Below are positions 15,469 through 25,722 of a stretch of 64,000 bases of DNA, piece after piece. This stretch comes from Rhizobium sp. ZPR4. GTDB taxonomy: Bacteria; Pseudomonadota; Alphaproteobacteria; Rhizobiales; Rhizobiaceae. The stretch's first letter is position 1; each line of letters starts with the position of its first letter. Under the pieces are notes generated by a model. The model worked only from the letters and a program-made list of their open reading frames with translations. It was not told the origin of the DNA and did not search any database. The translations under genes were made by a program, and so were the position numbers. Where the stretch lies: the NCBI RefSeq assembly GCF_040215725.1, contig NZ_CP157969.1, forward strand, positions 1 to 64,000. The letters are read 5' to 3'.

Positions 15469-16389
15469 CTACAAGGCTGATGATGCCGCGTGGCGGCTAG
15501 CCAGCCAATCATGGAATGCACTCACCTCGTATCGGCGCAGAGCCTTCGCAGATGCGACCACGTAATAGGCCCATTTTACCGGCCAGCGGATTTCCGGCAT
15601 GAGATGGACGAGACGGCCGCTTTCCAGTTCCTGGGCGACGAGTGCCTTGCGAACGAGGGCCACGCCCCGCGCGGTCACGGCGGCCTGAATGACGGCCGCG
15701 GTCGAGTTGATCTTCAATCCCCCATCTGCCAGAGGTTGATTGGCGCCGGATCGGGCGAGCCATTCACTCCAGGTCGGAAAGTCCCCGCCCGGGTGCGGCG
15801 TCCCATCGTGGATAAGGGTCTGCTCGGCGATCCATCCGGCTGTGACTTCCTGGTCCGGAGGCAGGAGCTTGTTATGGCAGACGGCGATGATCTCCTCCGC
15901 CATGAGGAAGGTGGACTTCACGCCTTTCCATGAGCCGAGCCCGCATCGGATACCGATATCGGCCTCTCCCTGCGAGAGGTCGATCACCCGATCCGAGACG
16001 TCGAGCCGAACGTCGATGTTGGGATGGCTCGCCGAAAAATCCTCGAGTCTTGAGAGAAGCCAGTTGGCGACGAGCGCCTGCGATGCCGTCACCACCACGA
16101 CTGAACGAGCCTTGCGACCTCGCAATTTCTGCAGCCCGGACTCAAGCAGGTCCAATCCCTGAGCGATATCGTCGAGCGCGTCCTGCGCCTCCTCGACGGG
16201 CGTCAGCCGTTCCGTACCAGAGCGGGTTCGTTTGAACAACGGATAGCCGACCCAGTCTTCCAGGGAACGGACAAGCTGCCCGACAGCCGGTGGCGTGACA
16301 TCGAGCTCTGTGGACGCACCAACGAAACTTCCGTGCCTTGCGGCTGCTTCCAGTGCCTGCAGCGATTTCAATCTGGTGAGGTTTCTCAT
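15469..16389 (-). CDS. LysR-family transcriptional regulator (GcvA-like)
   Basis: A 306-residue LTTR. The start at ATG 16389 gives the typical MRNLTRLKSLQALEAAARHG opening; the frame is open upstream to 16449. The helix-turn-helix spans SFVGASTELDVTPPAVGQLV. The effector domain has DVRLDVSDRVIDLSQGEADI followed by GIRCG, the GcvA-type signature, and TARGVALVRKALVAQEL near the end. It is divergent from the SDR-cupin-oxidase-MFS operon (107-base gap) and most likely controls it. Confidence 0.9.
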   Translation of the reverse strand: MRNLTRLKSLQALEAAARHGSFVGASTELDVTPPAVGQLVRSLEDWVGYPLFKRTRSGTERLTPVEEAQDALDDIAQGLDLLESGLQKLRGRKARSVVVVTASQALVANWLLSRLEDFSASHPNIDVRLDVSDRVIDLSQGEADIGIRCGLGSWKGVKSTFLMAEEIIAVCHNKLLPPDQEVTAGWIAEQTLIHDGTPHPGGDFPTWSEWLARSGANQPLADGGLKINSTAAVIQAAVTARGVALVRKALVAQELESGRLVHLMPEIRWPVKWAYYVVASAKALRRYEVSAFHDWLASRHAASSAL

Positions 16390-16495
16390 ATCCGCCACGA
16401 CAAAGATTTTCTTTCTTCCCGATATGGTGTCTTTTCCTCGTGATTGCAAATGCCGGCGTCTAGGTATGGATCATTGAAGATATGAGGATTGAGCA

Positions 16496-17242
16496 ATGGT
16501 TCTCGAAGGAAAGAACGCGCTGGTGACCGGGGGATCGAGCGGAATTGGACTTGCTGCTGCCCGCTTGCTGCGAGGCAACGGCGCGCGTGTCGCCATCACC
16601 GGACGCTCACAAGGAAGGCTGGAGCAGGCAGCAACGGAACTCGGCGGCGACGTCGTCGCGATCCAGGCCGATGTCACCTCGGCTGCCGATCTCGCCCGGA
16701 TGAAAAACGAAGTCGAGCAGGCCTTCGGCTCTCTGGACATCCTGTTCGTCAACGCCGGCGTCGCACTCGGCACGCCTTTGGCGACCACAGACGAAACGAC
16801 CTACGACAAGATCATGGATGCCAATGTGAAGGGCGCATTCTTCACCGTGCAAGCTGTGCTGCCTCTTATTCGCGAGGGCGGCTCGATCATCCTCAACACG
16901 TCTTGGCTAAACCAGGTGGGGACCCCTGGCCGGGCGATCCTGTCCGCTTCGAAGGCGGCCGTCCGCTCTTTTGCGCGGACGATGTCGGCCGAGCTGCTCG
17001 ATCGCAAGATCCGCGTCAATGCGATTAGTCCCGGCTCGATCGAAACACCGATCCATCGTGGAAACAATCAGACCGAGGAAGAGTTTCGCGCCTATGCGGA
17101 TCGTGTCGGCGCGCAAGTGCCGGTCGGACGCATGGGACGACCGGACGAGATCGCCGCCGCAGTCCTCTTCCTTGCCAGCGACGCCTCCAGCTACATGCTC
17201 GGCGCGGAGATGGTCATCGATGGCGGCAGATCGGAGCTCTGA
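16496..17242 (+). CDS. SDR family protein with Tyr-to-Leu change in the catalytic motif
   Basis: A 248-residue classical-length short-chain dehydrogenase. The NAD(P) motif VTGGSSGIGLAAA and the NAG motif (FVNAGVALG) are intact, Ser in IILNTSW fits the catalytic serine, and Lys is present in LSASKAAVRSFART. The position that is Tyr in the canonical YxxxK motif is Leu here: the codons read GRAILSASKAAV, where relatives have YSATKAAV. The C-terminus ends in VIDGG. Without the catalytic Tyr, normal hydride-transfer chemistry would be impaired, so it may use another residue or have a binding role. It is the first gene of a four-gene operon; its stop is separated from the next ATG by a single base. 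Confidence 0.85.
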   Translation: MVLEGKNALVTGGSSGIGLAAARLLRGNGARVAITGRSQGRLEQAATELGGDVVAIQADVTSAADLARMKNEVEQAFGSLDILFVNAGVALGTPLATTDETTYDKIMDANVKGAFFTVQAVLPLIREGGSIILNTSWLNQVGTPGRAILSASKAAVRSFARTMSAELLDRKIRVNAISPGSIETPIHRGNNQTEEEFRAYADRVGAQVPVGRMGRPDEIAAAVLFLASDASSYMLGAEMVIDGGRSEL

Positions 17243-17243
17243 C

Positions 17244-17948
17244 ATGCTATTGAACGAAGATCTCACCAAGCGCACGCTCGTCCATGCTGCCACACTCGAA
17301 TGGGTACCCAGCCCCGCCAAGGGTGTCGACCGGCGAATGCTGTTTCGGATCGGCGATGAGAAAGCCCGCGCAACGTCCATCGTTCGCTACGCGCCGGAGA
17401 GCAGCTTTTCGCACCACCAGCATCCCGGCGGCGAGGAGTTTCTCGTCCTTGACGGCGTGTTCCAGGATGAGAGCGGCGATTTTCCAGCCGGCACCTACGT
17501 GCGCAATCCGCCCGGAAGCGGACATGCTCCCAGGAGTGATGGCGGCTGCACCATCCTCGTCAAGCTTTGGCAGTTCAAGGCGGCCGACCGTGAACGCATC
17601 GTCAGGCTGCCCGGTGAAGGTCAGGCAACCACTCCTCGCTCAGGTGTCATTTCGTCGACCGTCCTCTTCGAGGGCTCGAATGAACGCGTCGTGATGGAGG
17701 AATGGCAGGCAGGCGCCGATGTAGAGGTCGCCAATCCTGAGGGATTGGAGCTGTTCGTCATCGACGGCGGTTTCACCGAAAGCGGCGACGCTCTCGATCC
17801 CTGGAGCTGGCTGCGCCTTCCGGCAGGGCTGAAGCTTCACGCCAAGGCCAGCCCTCTGGGCGCGCGCGTTTGGTACAAGTCCGCCCCACTTCTGCACGAA
17901 GACGTCCAGGTATTCGATGCGCCGCCTCCGGAGGGGCCAAATAGATGA
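17244..17948 (+). CDS. Two-domain cupin protein (ChrR-like cupin)
   Basis: A 234-residue cytosolic double-cupin protein. The first domain carries a full set of metal ligands: [20 protein letters not shown] and, later, NPPGSGHAP, as in the ChrR anti-sigma cupin domain. The second ([20 protein letters not shown], then [10 protein letters not shown]) keeps the fold but has few ligands. ATG 17244 lies just after the SDR stop, and the gene's own stop overlaps the next ATG. No sigma-factor-binding zinc domain is present, so it is probably a metal-dependent enzyme or small-molecule-binding protein rather than an anti-sigma factor. Confidence 0.8.
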   Translation: MLLNEDLTKRTLVHAATLEWVPSPAKGVDRRMLFRIGDEKARATSIVRYAPESSFSHHQHPGGEEFLVLDGVFQDESGDFPAGTYVRNPPGSGHAPRSDGGCTILVKLWQFKAADRERIVRLPGEGQATTPRSGVISSTVLFEGSNERVVMEEWQAGADVEVANPEGLELFVIDGGFTESGDALDPWSWLRLPAGLKLHAKASPLGARVWYKSAPLLHEDVQVFDAPPPEGPNR

Positions 17949-19048
17949 AGACCTCCAAGGTAGCCGTGATAGGCGCCGGGCTTTCGGGCCTTTATACGGC
18001 GCAAGCGCTTCATTCGGCGGGCGTTGACGTCACTCTCATCGAGGGCCGTGACCGGCTTGGCGGCCGGATCCTGACCGTTGGCGACGATGGGAAGCCGTCG
18101 GAAGATGGCTTCGATCTCGGCCCGTCCTGGTATTGGCCTTTGATGCAGCCGGCGATGGCGATCTTCATCGACGAGCTCGATCTGCGGTCCTTCCCTCAGC
18201 ACAGCGCAGGCGACGTGGTTTTCGAGCGCATGTCGCGCGAAAAGCCGCAGAGATATTCGCCCGCAATGCAGGACCAGCAATCGATGCGGCTCGCTGGCGG
18301 CACGGGCGCCGCCGTGCGGGCGCTGGCAAGGCGGCTGCCGGCCGAGCGTATTCTTCTTGGAATGAAGGTGACGGCGATGGCGCTGAAGGGCGATGGCGTC
18401 GAGCTGTCGCTGCAAACGAAAGATGGCGGGACAGAGAGCCTCAATGCCGATCGCGTGGTCGCCGCCCTGCCCCCACGGCTCCTCGAGGCGACCGTCACCT
18501 TCGCACCGCCTCAATATCCCGACATTGCTACCCGCTGGCGCGAGACTCCAACATGGATGGCTCCGCACGCGAAGTTCTTCGCCATCTACGACGAGGCGTT
18601 CTGGCGGGCGAATGCACTTTCCGGAACAGCCCAGAGCATGGTCGGCCCCCTCGTCGAAATTCATGATGCGACCTCTGCCTCAGGTCGGCCTGCACTCTTC
18701 GGTTTTCTCGGCGTAGGCGCCGAAGCACGGGCGACAATCGATAAGGAAACACTGGAGCTTGCATGCATCGCGCAGTTGACCAGGCTGTTCGGGCCTGAGG
18801 CGCAGGCACCGCGAGCGACCGTCTTCAAGGACTGGGCGACAGATCCGTTCACGGCCACCGACGCAGATCGAACGGGCGGCACGCATCCCATGCCGGGAAG
18901 CCCGCAATGGGTCGCCGGCCCCTGGGAAGACCGTCTGCTGATGGCGGGAAGTGAAACCAGTCCTTCCGAGCCCGGATATCTCGCAGGTGCTGTTGTGGCC
19001 GCCAAACGTGCGGTCGCCGACATCCTCTCGCGAATGGAATTGAAATGA
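17945..19048 (+). CDS. FAD-dependent amine oxidase family protein
   Basis: A 367-residue flavin monoamine-oxidase-type enzyme. The N-terminal dinucleotide-binding motif is [17 protein letters not shown], followed by the second FAD motif [24 protein letters not shown] lies where substrates enter, and the C-terminal FAD motif is [20 protein letters not shown]. There is no signal peptide. Such enzymes oxidise amines, or desaturate related compounds, using O2. The start overlaps the cupin stop (ATGA) and the end overlaps the MFS start (ATGA), so all four operon products are translationally coupled. Substrate unknown. Confidence 0.85.
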   Translation: MKTSKVAVIGAGLSGLYTAQALHSAGVDVTLIEGRDRLGGRILTVGDDGKPSEDGFDLGPSWYWPLMQPAMAIFIDELDLRSFPQHSAGDVVFERMSREKPQRYSPAMQDQQSMRLAGGTGAAVRALARRLPAERILLGMKVTAMALKGDGVELSLQTKDGGTESLNADRVVAALPPRLLEATVTFAPPQYPDIATRWRETPTWMAPHAKFFAIYDEAFWRANALSGTAQSMVGPLVEIHDATSASGRPALFGFLGVGAEARATIDKETLELACIAQLTRLFGPEAQAPRATVFKDWATDPFTATDADRTGGTHPMPGSPQWVAGPWEDRLLMAGSETSPSEPGYLAGAVVAAKRAVADILSRMELK

Positions 19049-20253
19049 ACATCGCACATAAGGAACCGGTCGATACAAGCGCTGGCAAACGCAATGCATG
19101 GATCCTCACAGTGGCTCAGGCGTTCGGTGGAGCAAACGCCCCTATCGTCATTTCGCTCGGAGGTCTCGTCGGACAGCATCTGTCCCCCGATCCTGGCCTC
19201 ATCACCCTGCCGGTAAGCTTGCTCAATCTCGGCCTTGCACTCGGAACGCTGCCGGCCGCCTATGTCATGCGCCGGTTCGGGCGAAGGCGCGGATATCTTT
19301 TCGGAACGATGATCGGAATGATCTCAGGCCTGGTCGCCGCGACAGGCATCATCCTCTCGAGTTTCGTCGTGTTCTGCCTCGGAACCTGCATGGCCGGTTT
19401 CTACTCCTCCTACGTCCAGAGCTACCGGTTTGCGGCGGCAGACAACGCGACTGGCGTGGAAGTGCAGAAGGCGATCGCTCGCGTCATGGTCGGTGGCCTG
19501 ATCGCCGCCATCATCGGCCCGCAACTCGTCATCTGGACCAGGGATGCGGTTCCCGGCACAGCGTTCGCCGGCAGCTTTATCAGCCAGGCGATGCTCGCCG
19601 CTCTGGCGTTTCCGGTCCTGTGGCACCTGCGCGCGTCATCTTCACAGAAATCGAAGGCCGCAACCGATGCCGTCGAACGTCCTCTCCATCGCATCCTGAC
19701 CTCCCCCCGATATCTGCTTGCGATCGCGAGTGGGGTCGTCTCCTATGGTCTGATGACCTTCGTAATGACGGCGTCCCCGGTCGCCATGGTCGGACATGGC
19801 CACTCCATCGACCAGGCGGCGCTTGGAATCCAATGGCACATCCTTGCCATGTATGGTCCTTCATTCATCACGGGCCGCCTTATGGTCCGGTTCGGCAAGG
19901 AGCGCGTCGCAGCCGTCGGGCTTCTCTTGATCGGCTGCTCGGCCGCCGTCGCACTCTCCGGTTTCGACATCGCCCATTTCTGGGTCTCGCTGGTACTCCT
20001 GGGGATCGGCTGGAACTTCGGCTTCATCGGCGCAACGTCGATGGTCGCCGACTGCCATACCCCCGCGGAACGGAGCAAGGTCCAGGGTGCAAACGACTTC
20101 CTCGTCTTCGGGACCGTCGCTTGCGCTTCTTTCTTCTCCGGGTCGCTCCTTCACAGCTCGGGATGGGAGACAATCAACTGGATTGTTCTGCCAGCGGTGG
20201 CTCTGGTTTTGGTACCTCTCGTTTGGCGCGGAGCCAGTGATGGGGGGCGTTGA
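19045..20253 (+). CDS. MFS transporter
   Basis: A 402-residue inner-membrane protein with about 12 hydrophobic helices and the MFS loop 2-3 motif ([15 protein letters not shown]). A weaker equivalent is seen in the second half ([16 protein letters not shown]). The hydrophilic centre ([16 protein letters not shown]) is the inter-domain loop. It is the last gene of the LysR-linked operon, so it probably exports or imports the substrate or product of the oxidase/SDR/cupin set. Direction cannot be read from sequence. Confidence 0.87.
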   Translation: MNIAHKEPVDTSAGKRNAWILTVAQAFGGANAPIVISLGGLVGQHLSPDPGLITLPVSLLNLGLALGTLPAAYVMRRFGRRRGYLFGTMIGMISGLVAATGIILSSFVVFCLGTCMAGFYSSYVQSYRFAAADNATGVEVQKAIARVMVGGLIAAIIGPQLVIWTRDAVPGTAFAGSFISQAMLAALAFPVLWHLRASSSQKSKAATDAVERPLHRILTSPRYLLAIASGVVSYGLMTFVMTASPVAMVGHGHSIDQAALGIQWHILAMYGPSFITGRLMVRFGKERVAAVGLLLIGCSAAVALSGFDIAHFWVSLVLLGIGWNFGFIGATSMVADCHTPAERSKVQGANDFLVFGTVACASFFSGSLLHSSGWETINWIVLPAVALVLVPLVWRGASDGGR

Positions 20254-20337
20254 TTTAAAGCGCGTCGCGATCTTTCAGATCCACTCCACGCACTTTAAGT
20301 TCTTGATTCCATCTGTGTCACTATCGAAAAACCGGCC

Positions 20338-20916
20338 TCACACCGGCTTCATCGAAACCAGTATTTCCTGCTCGATGACGGCTTCGGCGGCGTTCCATGC
20401 TTTTGTCGCGATGGTCGGATCATGAAAAGCGCGAGCATCGATCGTCGCGCCGTCCAGAAGTATCATCAGGATCGAAGCGATGCGCGCAGTAGCTGGTTCC
20501 GGCAAAAGCGCCTTCAGCATGTCGGCCATCCATGCCATCATGGTTTTCTTGTATTGAATGGCGACGGTAGAGATCTTTGGATAGTCGGTGCCGAATTCAG
20601 CAAGTGCACGCTCGAAAAGGCAGCCGGAAAATTGCGGGGTGCCGAACCATGCTTCGTGCCAGGCAAAAATAGCTCTCAATTGTTCCTTCGCCGAGGCCAT
20701 CGGCTCAACACATGCCCGAAGACTGGCCATGATGTCGTGATAGCGACGATCGAGTACGGCGGCAATGAGATCATCCTTGCCGGGGAAATGGTTGTAGAGC
20801 GTCATGCGGGCAACACCGGCTTCAGCCAGAATGCGGTCTATGCCGACCGGATGAAAGCCGTGCCTTGAAAACAGGTCGGTCGCAATGAGGATAAGTTGCT
20901 CTTTTTTCGGGCTCAT
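20338..20916 (-). CDS. TetR/AcrR-family transcriptional regulator
   Basis: A 192-residue repressor. The helix-turn-helix is ATDLFSRHGFHPVGIDRILA followed by EAGVARMTLYNHFPGKDDLI; the rest is the helical ligand domain. It faces the MFS gene tail-to-tail and is divergent from the AraC gene. The gap before it (20917-21000) contains short inverted repeats suitable for autoregulation. Target genes are not evident; candidates are itself, the AraC gene or the adjacent MFS operon. Confidence 0.88.
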   Translation of the reverse strand: MSPKKEQLILIATDLFSRHGFHPVGIDRILAEAGVARMTLYNHFPGKDDLIAAVLDRRYHDIMASLRACVEPMASAKEQLRAIFAWHEAWFGTPQFSGCLFERALAEFGTDYPKISTVAIQYKKTMMAWMADMLKALLPEPATARIASILMILLDGATIDARAFHDPTIATKAWNAAEAVIEQEILVSMKPV

Positions 20917-21219
20917 CGATGCCTCAAGCGCAGTTCACCCTGCAATGGACAGATTATGCTTCGTTGTCCAGCGATTCCGATATGGACTTTCTATACTGAC
21001 CGTTCTATCTAAATAGTCAATCGGTGCCGTCGGTGCCTCCTAAGCCTGCGGGAATCCATGAATGTAGTGAGGAGCCATCTCGTCGCATTTCCCTGCCGCA
21101 AGGCTGCCGGACGAGATTTTGCACGGCACGCAAAACGTTTGCTCGCGAACCCATTGTCGCATTCTCCGGTTGCTCTACCTATCGCTCAAAGGCCGTGGGC
21201 CTGGAAGTAGACAGTCCCC
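20917..21219. promoter_or_regulatory. Divergent intergenic region between TetR and AraC genes
   Basis: About 300 bases with no convincing gene. ATGGACA at 20949 and TGTCCA about 13 bases after it make an imperfect dyad near the TetR promoter. A second weak dyad (ACCGTT ... AATCGGT) lies at about 20999-21026. Either could be the TetR operator; both are weak. Confidence 0.3.
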
Positions 21220-22275
21220 GTGGCCCAGATGCATTCGACCTTGATGTTTAATTTCTCGACGCTCAACTTTCCTGAAAAAGATCGGTTCCACGCTTGGGTC
21301 AGCGACAATCACTGCGATTGCGTATTGCGGGATGACGCCCCCATCGCGTTCGACGCTGAAGCAAGCGGTGCGGCTCTCGGTCCTCTTATCCTGTCCACCA
21401 GGCGGTGGCTCAATCAGGCACGGCCCTCTGCCTATGAGGTCAATCGAACAGAGCGACATATACGAAGCGACGGCCAGGATTTCTTTCGTTTCACATTGAT
21501 GGTGAGCGGCCAATTCTTGTGCCGATGGACCACTGATCAACCCATAAAATCGGCCGGTGATCTTTTCGTTCTTGATGCTGCTCAGGTGAACCAAGGCATG
21601 GTTGCCGCCGGTGAAGTAATCTCTTTGGTGGTGCCGAGAGATCTCCTGCCGAGCCGTACCCAGCTTTTGCACGGGCTGACTCTCGCAGGTGGCGTTGGTC
21701 GTCTCCTTGGAGACCACCTCCTTTCGTTGTCGCGAAACCTTGAAAGCCTGGGCGAGCACGAAGTCCCCTATGTCGTTCAATCAACCTTGCAGCTTTTGAC
21801 CGCCGCGGTTTCGCTGACGCCGGATACCGTCGTTGAAGCGGCCAGCCCGATAAAAGATGCACTCTTCAATCGGATCCTGCGCTACATCGATGCGCATCTG
21901 CTGGATGCCAATCTTACGCCCGATCGCATTTGCCGGGACGTCGGCCTGTCGCGCGCAAAACTCTATCAGCTGTTCGAAGGCAGCGGCGGTGTCATGCGGC
22001 AAATACAGCGCAGGAGACTGCATCGTGCCTACCAAATGCTGGCAGATCCCAATCGGCCGCAGCCTCATATCGCCGAGATCGCCTGGCGACATGGCTTCTC
22101 GAACGAGAAATATTTCTACCGCCTGTTCAAAGCCGAATTCGGTCACACTCCCGGTGACACTTTGGAGAATATTCGCGCCGGCTCCTCGCTGAAACACATC
22201 GCTGCTCATCGCCATCGGGAGCATGATAATCGGCCTTTGGGCTGGACCTTGCCTTTCGGCGTACCCGGCAATTGA
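21220..22275 (+). CDS. AraC-family transcriptional regulator
   Basis: A 351-residue activator. The N-terminal ~220 residues form an AraC_binding_2-type sensory region (FFRFTLMVSGQFLCRW, then GDLFVLDAAQVNQG). The C-terminal ~110 residues form the double helix-turn-helix: LTPDRICRDVGLSRAKLYQL, HRAYQMLADPN and IAEIAWRHGFSNEKYFYRLF, then KAEFGHTPGD. The start is uncertain between GTG 21220, ATG 21229 and ATG 21244; none has a strong ribosome site. A long tail after the DNA-binding domain (RHREHDNRPLGWTLP) is unusual. The target could be the convergent envelope genes or distant loci. Confidence 0.85.
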   Translation: MAQMHSTLMFNFSTLNFPEKDRFHAWVSDNHCDCVLRDDAPIAFDAEASGAALGPLILSTRRWLNQARPSAYEVNRTERHIRSDGQDFFRFTLMVSGQFLCRWTTDQPIKSAGDLFVLDAAQVNQGMVAAGEVISLVVPRDLLPSRTQLLHGLTLAGGVGRLLGDHLLSLSRNLESLGEHEVPYVVQSTLQLLTAAVSLTPDTVVEAASPIKDALFNRILRYIDAHLLDANLTPDRICRDVGLSRAKLYQLFEGSGGVMRQIQRRRLHRAYQMLADPNRPQPHIAEIAWRHGFSNEKYFYRLFKAEFGHTPGDTLENIRAGSSLKHIAAHRHREHDNRPLGWTLPFGVPGN

Positions 22276-22347
22276 AAACATCTGCCAGGCGATAGCCCAT
22301 ACCATCCGTCATTCCCTCATTTACGGTGGCGTCGACGTTACAGATAT

Positions 22348-24237
22348 TTATTTGCCGAACGGGTTGGCCTTGCCGTCCCATTCTAGCGGATTGTCGCCTG
22401 TCGGTTGCTGTGAGGTAGCCGCGTTCTGCTGGTTGCCACTGCTGTCATCAGATTTCGGTTGGAATCTCGGCGAGAAATGCGGGAGCATCAACCGCGCCCA
22501 GGAACGATTGATCTTGGAAGCCTCGTCGGGGCAGCGGGCTGCCCGTTCTTTCGGCAGCATGCCATTGTCAACAATCGGACTGTTGTTTGCCGGATCAAGG
22601 CCATAGACCATGCAGAGCAGGTTGAAGTAGCGCTGCGCATCGAGCGAATGCTCGTCGGCAAACGACGCTGTATCCGGCGTGCTCGACGATTGGCTGTTGA
22701 CCTTGAACCAGACGGACGCCAACTGGAGAACGCGCGCAATATCGTTCTTGGTTTCATTATCGTCGACATGCGAAAGCAACAGGACTGCGGCGAGTTGGTC
22801 GACGGAATCCTCTTCGCGACCGACCGCAGGAATATCCAGCAGGTCGATCAAGGCGTGGCCGGATTCGTGCAACAGGATAAAGCGGAGATTGTCCTTGACG
22901 AACTCGATCGTCAACGCCTCCGGGTCCGATGCGCCTTTCGAGAGTGCCTTGCCCATCTGCAGAAGACTGTCGATCATCTCGTAGCAGAGAAAAACCGCGC
23001 CGTTCTTCTTGTTGTAAAATGCATTGACCGTATCGCATTGCCGCGTGACGTAGTGCAGTGGACGCGGTGTCACGAAAAGTCCGTCGAGACCGTCGATTTC
23101 GGGGATATTCAAAAAGAGGTGGGTATCGACGGCCCATTTGTAGGCGTAATTCAGCTTTGGGTCTTCCGGCGGAAAATAGTGATAGACGAAACGCAATCCC
23201 TTGCCGTCCGATGTCACCAACGAACCGTCGGAGGGCGGTGGAAGCGCCCCATCCTTCTGTTCCGTAAGTCCGTCATTGTCGCCAGCCTGCGCCGTCTGAC
23301 CGTCAGCCGAACCATTGTCCTGCTGCGACTGAGCCTGCCTCTCGGTCGAACTGTCTGCCGAGGCATTGCCATTTGAAGCAGATCCTTGGCCACCGGCGCT
23401 TGCGAGATCCGCAAGTTTCGTCAATGTCGGATAGCTCGGATCGCCGTCGGCTGGATTTCCTCCGAACGGATAAAAACCGTTGGAGATCAACACGGAGATG
23501 TTTTCGATGATCTTGCTGTTCTTGTCGCCGTTCCAGCTAAGATCATAACCGCGGATCTCATTGCCTCTCTGTTCGAAGCGCGAATAGAATTTTCGGTCAC
23601 CGACCGTGCCGGAGATGATGAACCAGTTCTGACGCTTGAGCTGGTAGGTGATCGTGCTGCCCTGCTCGCTGGCAAGGTTTTGATAGACTGCATCGATGTC
23701 GCCCGGGCCACTATTGGCAAAACGGGCCGTCTTCAGCGCGACGGCGCCATCCTCCGTCTGCAGGGTCTCTCCGCCGAGCTTGTTGCCCTGCCTTTGGGTC
23801 AGCAGGTCCGCAGGGTAGGAAATCGTCATGCCCGTCAGAGAATTGTCCAGCGTGCGCCATTGCAATTGCTTGCGCAGGTCAAGCGCTGTTCTACCTAATT
23901 CGAGCGCGTCCTGGGCGGAAAGCTTGCCCGTCGCCGGACGGTTATGATCGCGCTGATAGCTCGCAATCGCGTTGCGGCCACTCGGCCCGTAAGAGCCGTC
24001 GGCAAAGCCGTTATAGTAGCCGAGCAGAATGAGCCCCTCCTGCGTGAGCCGCCTCTCCCAAATGTTGAGCGCATCCTCGATCGAACCGGCGCTTTCGAGA
24101 TCCGGCCGAGCGGCATCCCGGTTTGAAGATTGCGCCAAGGCAGGCTGGATCGATGCGGAGAATGGAAAGGCCAGGAGAAGAGCCAGGGCGAAGAACATTT
24201 TCCTGGAACGGCAAAGCCTCAAGGCGAAATTCATCAT
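22348..24237 (-). CDS. Secreted peptidoglycan-binding-domain / DUF4344 putative metallopeptidase
   Basis: A 629-residue exported protein. ATG 24237 (GGAG 8 bases upstream) gives a classic signal peptide (MFFALALLLAFPFSASIQPALAQ). Residues ~50-110 form a peptidoglycan-binding-like domain (GYYNGFADGSYGPSGRNAIA). A mid region of unknown fold follows, then a low-complexity Ser/Gly/Gln linker (~270-330), then a DUF4344-type zincin domain with HESGH at ~457-461 and a downstream GREEDSVDQLAAVLLL helix likely to supply the third ligand. It probably acts in the periplasm or outside the cell. It is last in the minus-strand set with the DUF4424 gene (80-base gap). Confidence 0.8.
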   Translation of the reverse strand: MMNFALRLCRSRKMFFALALLLAFPFSASIQPALAQSSNRDAARPDLESAGSIEDALNIWERRLTQEGLILLGYYNGFADGSYGPSGRNAIASYQRDHNRPATGKLSAQDALELGRTALDLRKQLQWRTLDNSLTGMTISYPADLLTQRQGNKLGGETLQTEDGAVALKTARFANSGPGDIDAVYQNLASEQGSTITYQLKRQNWFIISGTVGDRKFYSRFEQRGNEIRGYDLSWNGDKNSKIIENISVLISNGFYPFGGNPADGDPSYPTLTKLADLASAGGQGSASNGNASADSSTERQAQSQQDNGSADGQTAQAGDNDGLTEQKDGALPPPSDGSLVTSDGKGLRFVYHYFPPEDPKLNYAYKWAVDTHLFLNIPEIDGLDGLFVTPRPLHYVTRQCDTVNAFYNKKNGAVFLCYEMIDSLLQMGKALSKGASDPEALTIEFVKDNLRFILLHESGHALIDLLDIPAVGREEDSVDQLAAVLLLSHVDDNETKNDIARVLQLASVWFKVNSQSSSTPDTASFADEHSLDAQRYFNLLCMVYGLDPANNSPIVDNGMLPKERAARCPDEASKINRSWARLMLPHFSPRFQPKSDDSSGNQQNAATSQQPTGDNPLEWDGKANPFGK

Positions 24238-24317
24238 GGGCAAGCTCCGGTTCTCTGGATGGACTGTCGTAAAAAGGGAGGTGTTTGGCATGAGGAGGCG
24301 CTTGTACATGCCGAAAA

Positions 24318-25343
24318 TCACTGCCCGGAGACGGTTCGCAGCAGCAACACATCGATGTCGCGGTCGGGCGTATAATTCCTGATATCCATCTCGAATTGCG
24401 TCGGAGAGATCTTCTTCACGCCGTTGCCGCAAAAGGAAACCAGTGTTTTGGGATCGCCCTTATCGACGATCAGCTTGAAATCGCCGATCGGCCCAGCCCA
24501 ATTGCCGCCGGAAGTGATGACGTAGGACAGATATTGCTCGAAAGCCTGAAGGCCTTTGGCGTTGTCGTCCGAGATCCGCTGATAAAGAGAGCGGGCCGAC
24601 TTCATGAAGGTTTCGTCGGTGCAGAACTTCTGGCGATAGGATTTAAGCTGATCTGCATCCATATCCGGCGAGCCGAGCGACAGCGTCGACTGACTGCCGA
24701 CGACAGGCACATAGGTCTGCTGTACGACAATCTCCTTCCCTTTCGGAAAGGTCTGACTCCGCCAATATTTGGATCGCAGCGTCCAGAGCGGATACAGGGT
24801 GGCCGGCTGTCCGCTGTAGTCGCCTTCGCCGGCATCGAAGATCCCGGCATCCACCAACTCCTTGCGCTGCGCATTCGTCAAGCGGGTGATCGCCGCTTCG
24901 GTGGCTTCGGTCGTTGGCACCAGGGATATGTGTTGCGCCTTGAGTTTATCTGTAATCTCCTCGTCTGGCTGACCATCGGCTACGAGGAAAGCACGCTGTT
25001 CAAGCTGCGAGGCAATGGGTTGCCCATCGACCACGGTTTGGAATTTCATGAAATTGTCGCTCGCCGGATCGGGAACCACAGTGGTGGAGTTGGATCCGCC
25101 GCCCGGAAATGCAGGCATCGGAAAGGCGATGGTGGTCGTATAGTCCGCGTTCGTCAGATTGCGGAAGCGGTAGGAAATGCGAATGCCTGCGGCGGATAGG
25201 TACAGATCCTCCGAGACGAGTGCGATCTTGTCCGTTTTCTGAAGGACCAGACCACCGGTTCCGAGTGTGGCCGAACTGTCGTCGCCAAAGGCTGGGGTGG
25301 ATAGCAGCAGCATCGCGATACAGGCGAGCGGGTCAAAGCGCAT
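24318..25343 (-). CDS. DUF4424 family secreted protein
   Basis: A 341-residue protein with a signal peptide (MRFDPLACIAMLLLSTPAFG) and the DUF4424 fold. It shows GGLVLQKTDKIALVSEDLYL near the start, YTTTIAFPMPAFP, a conserved tail with FKLIVDKGDPKTLVSFCGNG, and an ending with NYTPDRDIDVLLLR. The family is common in Rhizobiales and has no known function. It precedes the DUF4344 gene on the same strand, so the two probably form an operon of periplasmic proteins. Confidence 0.83.
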   Translation of the reverse strand: MRFDPLACIAMLLLSTPAFGDDSSATLGTGGLVLQKTDKIALVSEDLYLSAAGIRISYRFRNLTNADYTTTIAFPMPAFPGGGSNSTTVVPDPASDNFMKFQTVVDGQPIASQLEQRAFLVADGQPDEEITDKLKAQHISLVPTTEATEAAITRLTNAQRKELVDAGIFDAGEGDYSGQPATLYPLWTLRSKYWRSQTFPKGKEIVVQQTYVPVVGSQSTLSLGSPDMDADQLKSYRQKFCTDETFMKSARSLYQRISDDNAKGLQAFEQYLSYVITSGGNWAGPIGDFKLIVDKGDPKTLVSFCGNGVKKISPTQFEMDIRNYTPDRDIDVLLLRTVSGQ

Positions 25344-25722
25344 TACCGGTTCTTTCTAAATTGGCGGGAATGTCATGGGCGGCGCGCAGAGCTCGTCACG
25401 AGCCATCCTGCTGATAGGTCGGCAATCATCCAGCCGCAGATCCCTGCGCCCACGGGATGCGACGGATTTCGATCATTAGAGGTGTCAGGCTTCGAGCTTG
25501 GATTTTGCATGACCTGCCGTGAATCAGGGTGATATCTGACCTGCCCTGCAACGGCATTGCGGGCGTCGGAGTGCAGAGCTTGAACGCCTTTATCAGAGTG
25601 CGTCGCCCGCACCGATCTCCGCGCGTCTTTCGTAGGTGCACATCCGTCCATATTTCTCAGAATCCATCGCGATAGCTGACCGGAAAGTCCTGACATTTTT
25701 AGAGGCAACCTGCGGCTTAAAG
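25344..25722. other. Intergenic region upstream of the DUF4424 gene
   Basis: About 380 bases with no gene that I can support. It must hold the promoter for the DUF4424/DUF4344 pair on the minus strand. A 13-base string GTGCACATCCGTC at 25634-25646 recurs at 28324-28336 in the other long gap of this region, in the same orientation. Confidence 0.4.

Noticed and set aside
17244..17948. ChrR-type anti-sigma factor
   Set aside because: Only the cupin part is present. The N-terminal zinc anti-sigma domain and an ECF sigma gene are absent.
20260..20337. Possible terminator built from two ACCGGC copies after the MFS gene
   Set aside because: The two copies are direct rather than inverted repeats; only a 4-base CCGG stem could form.
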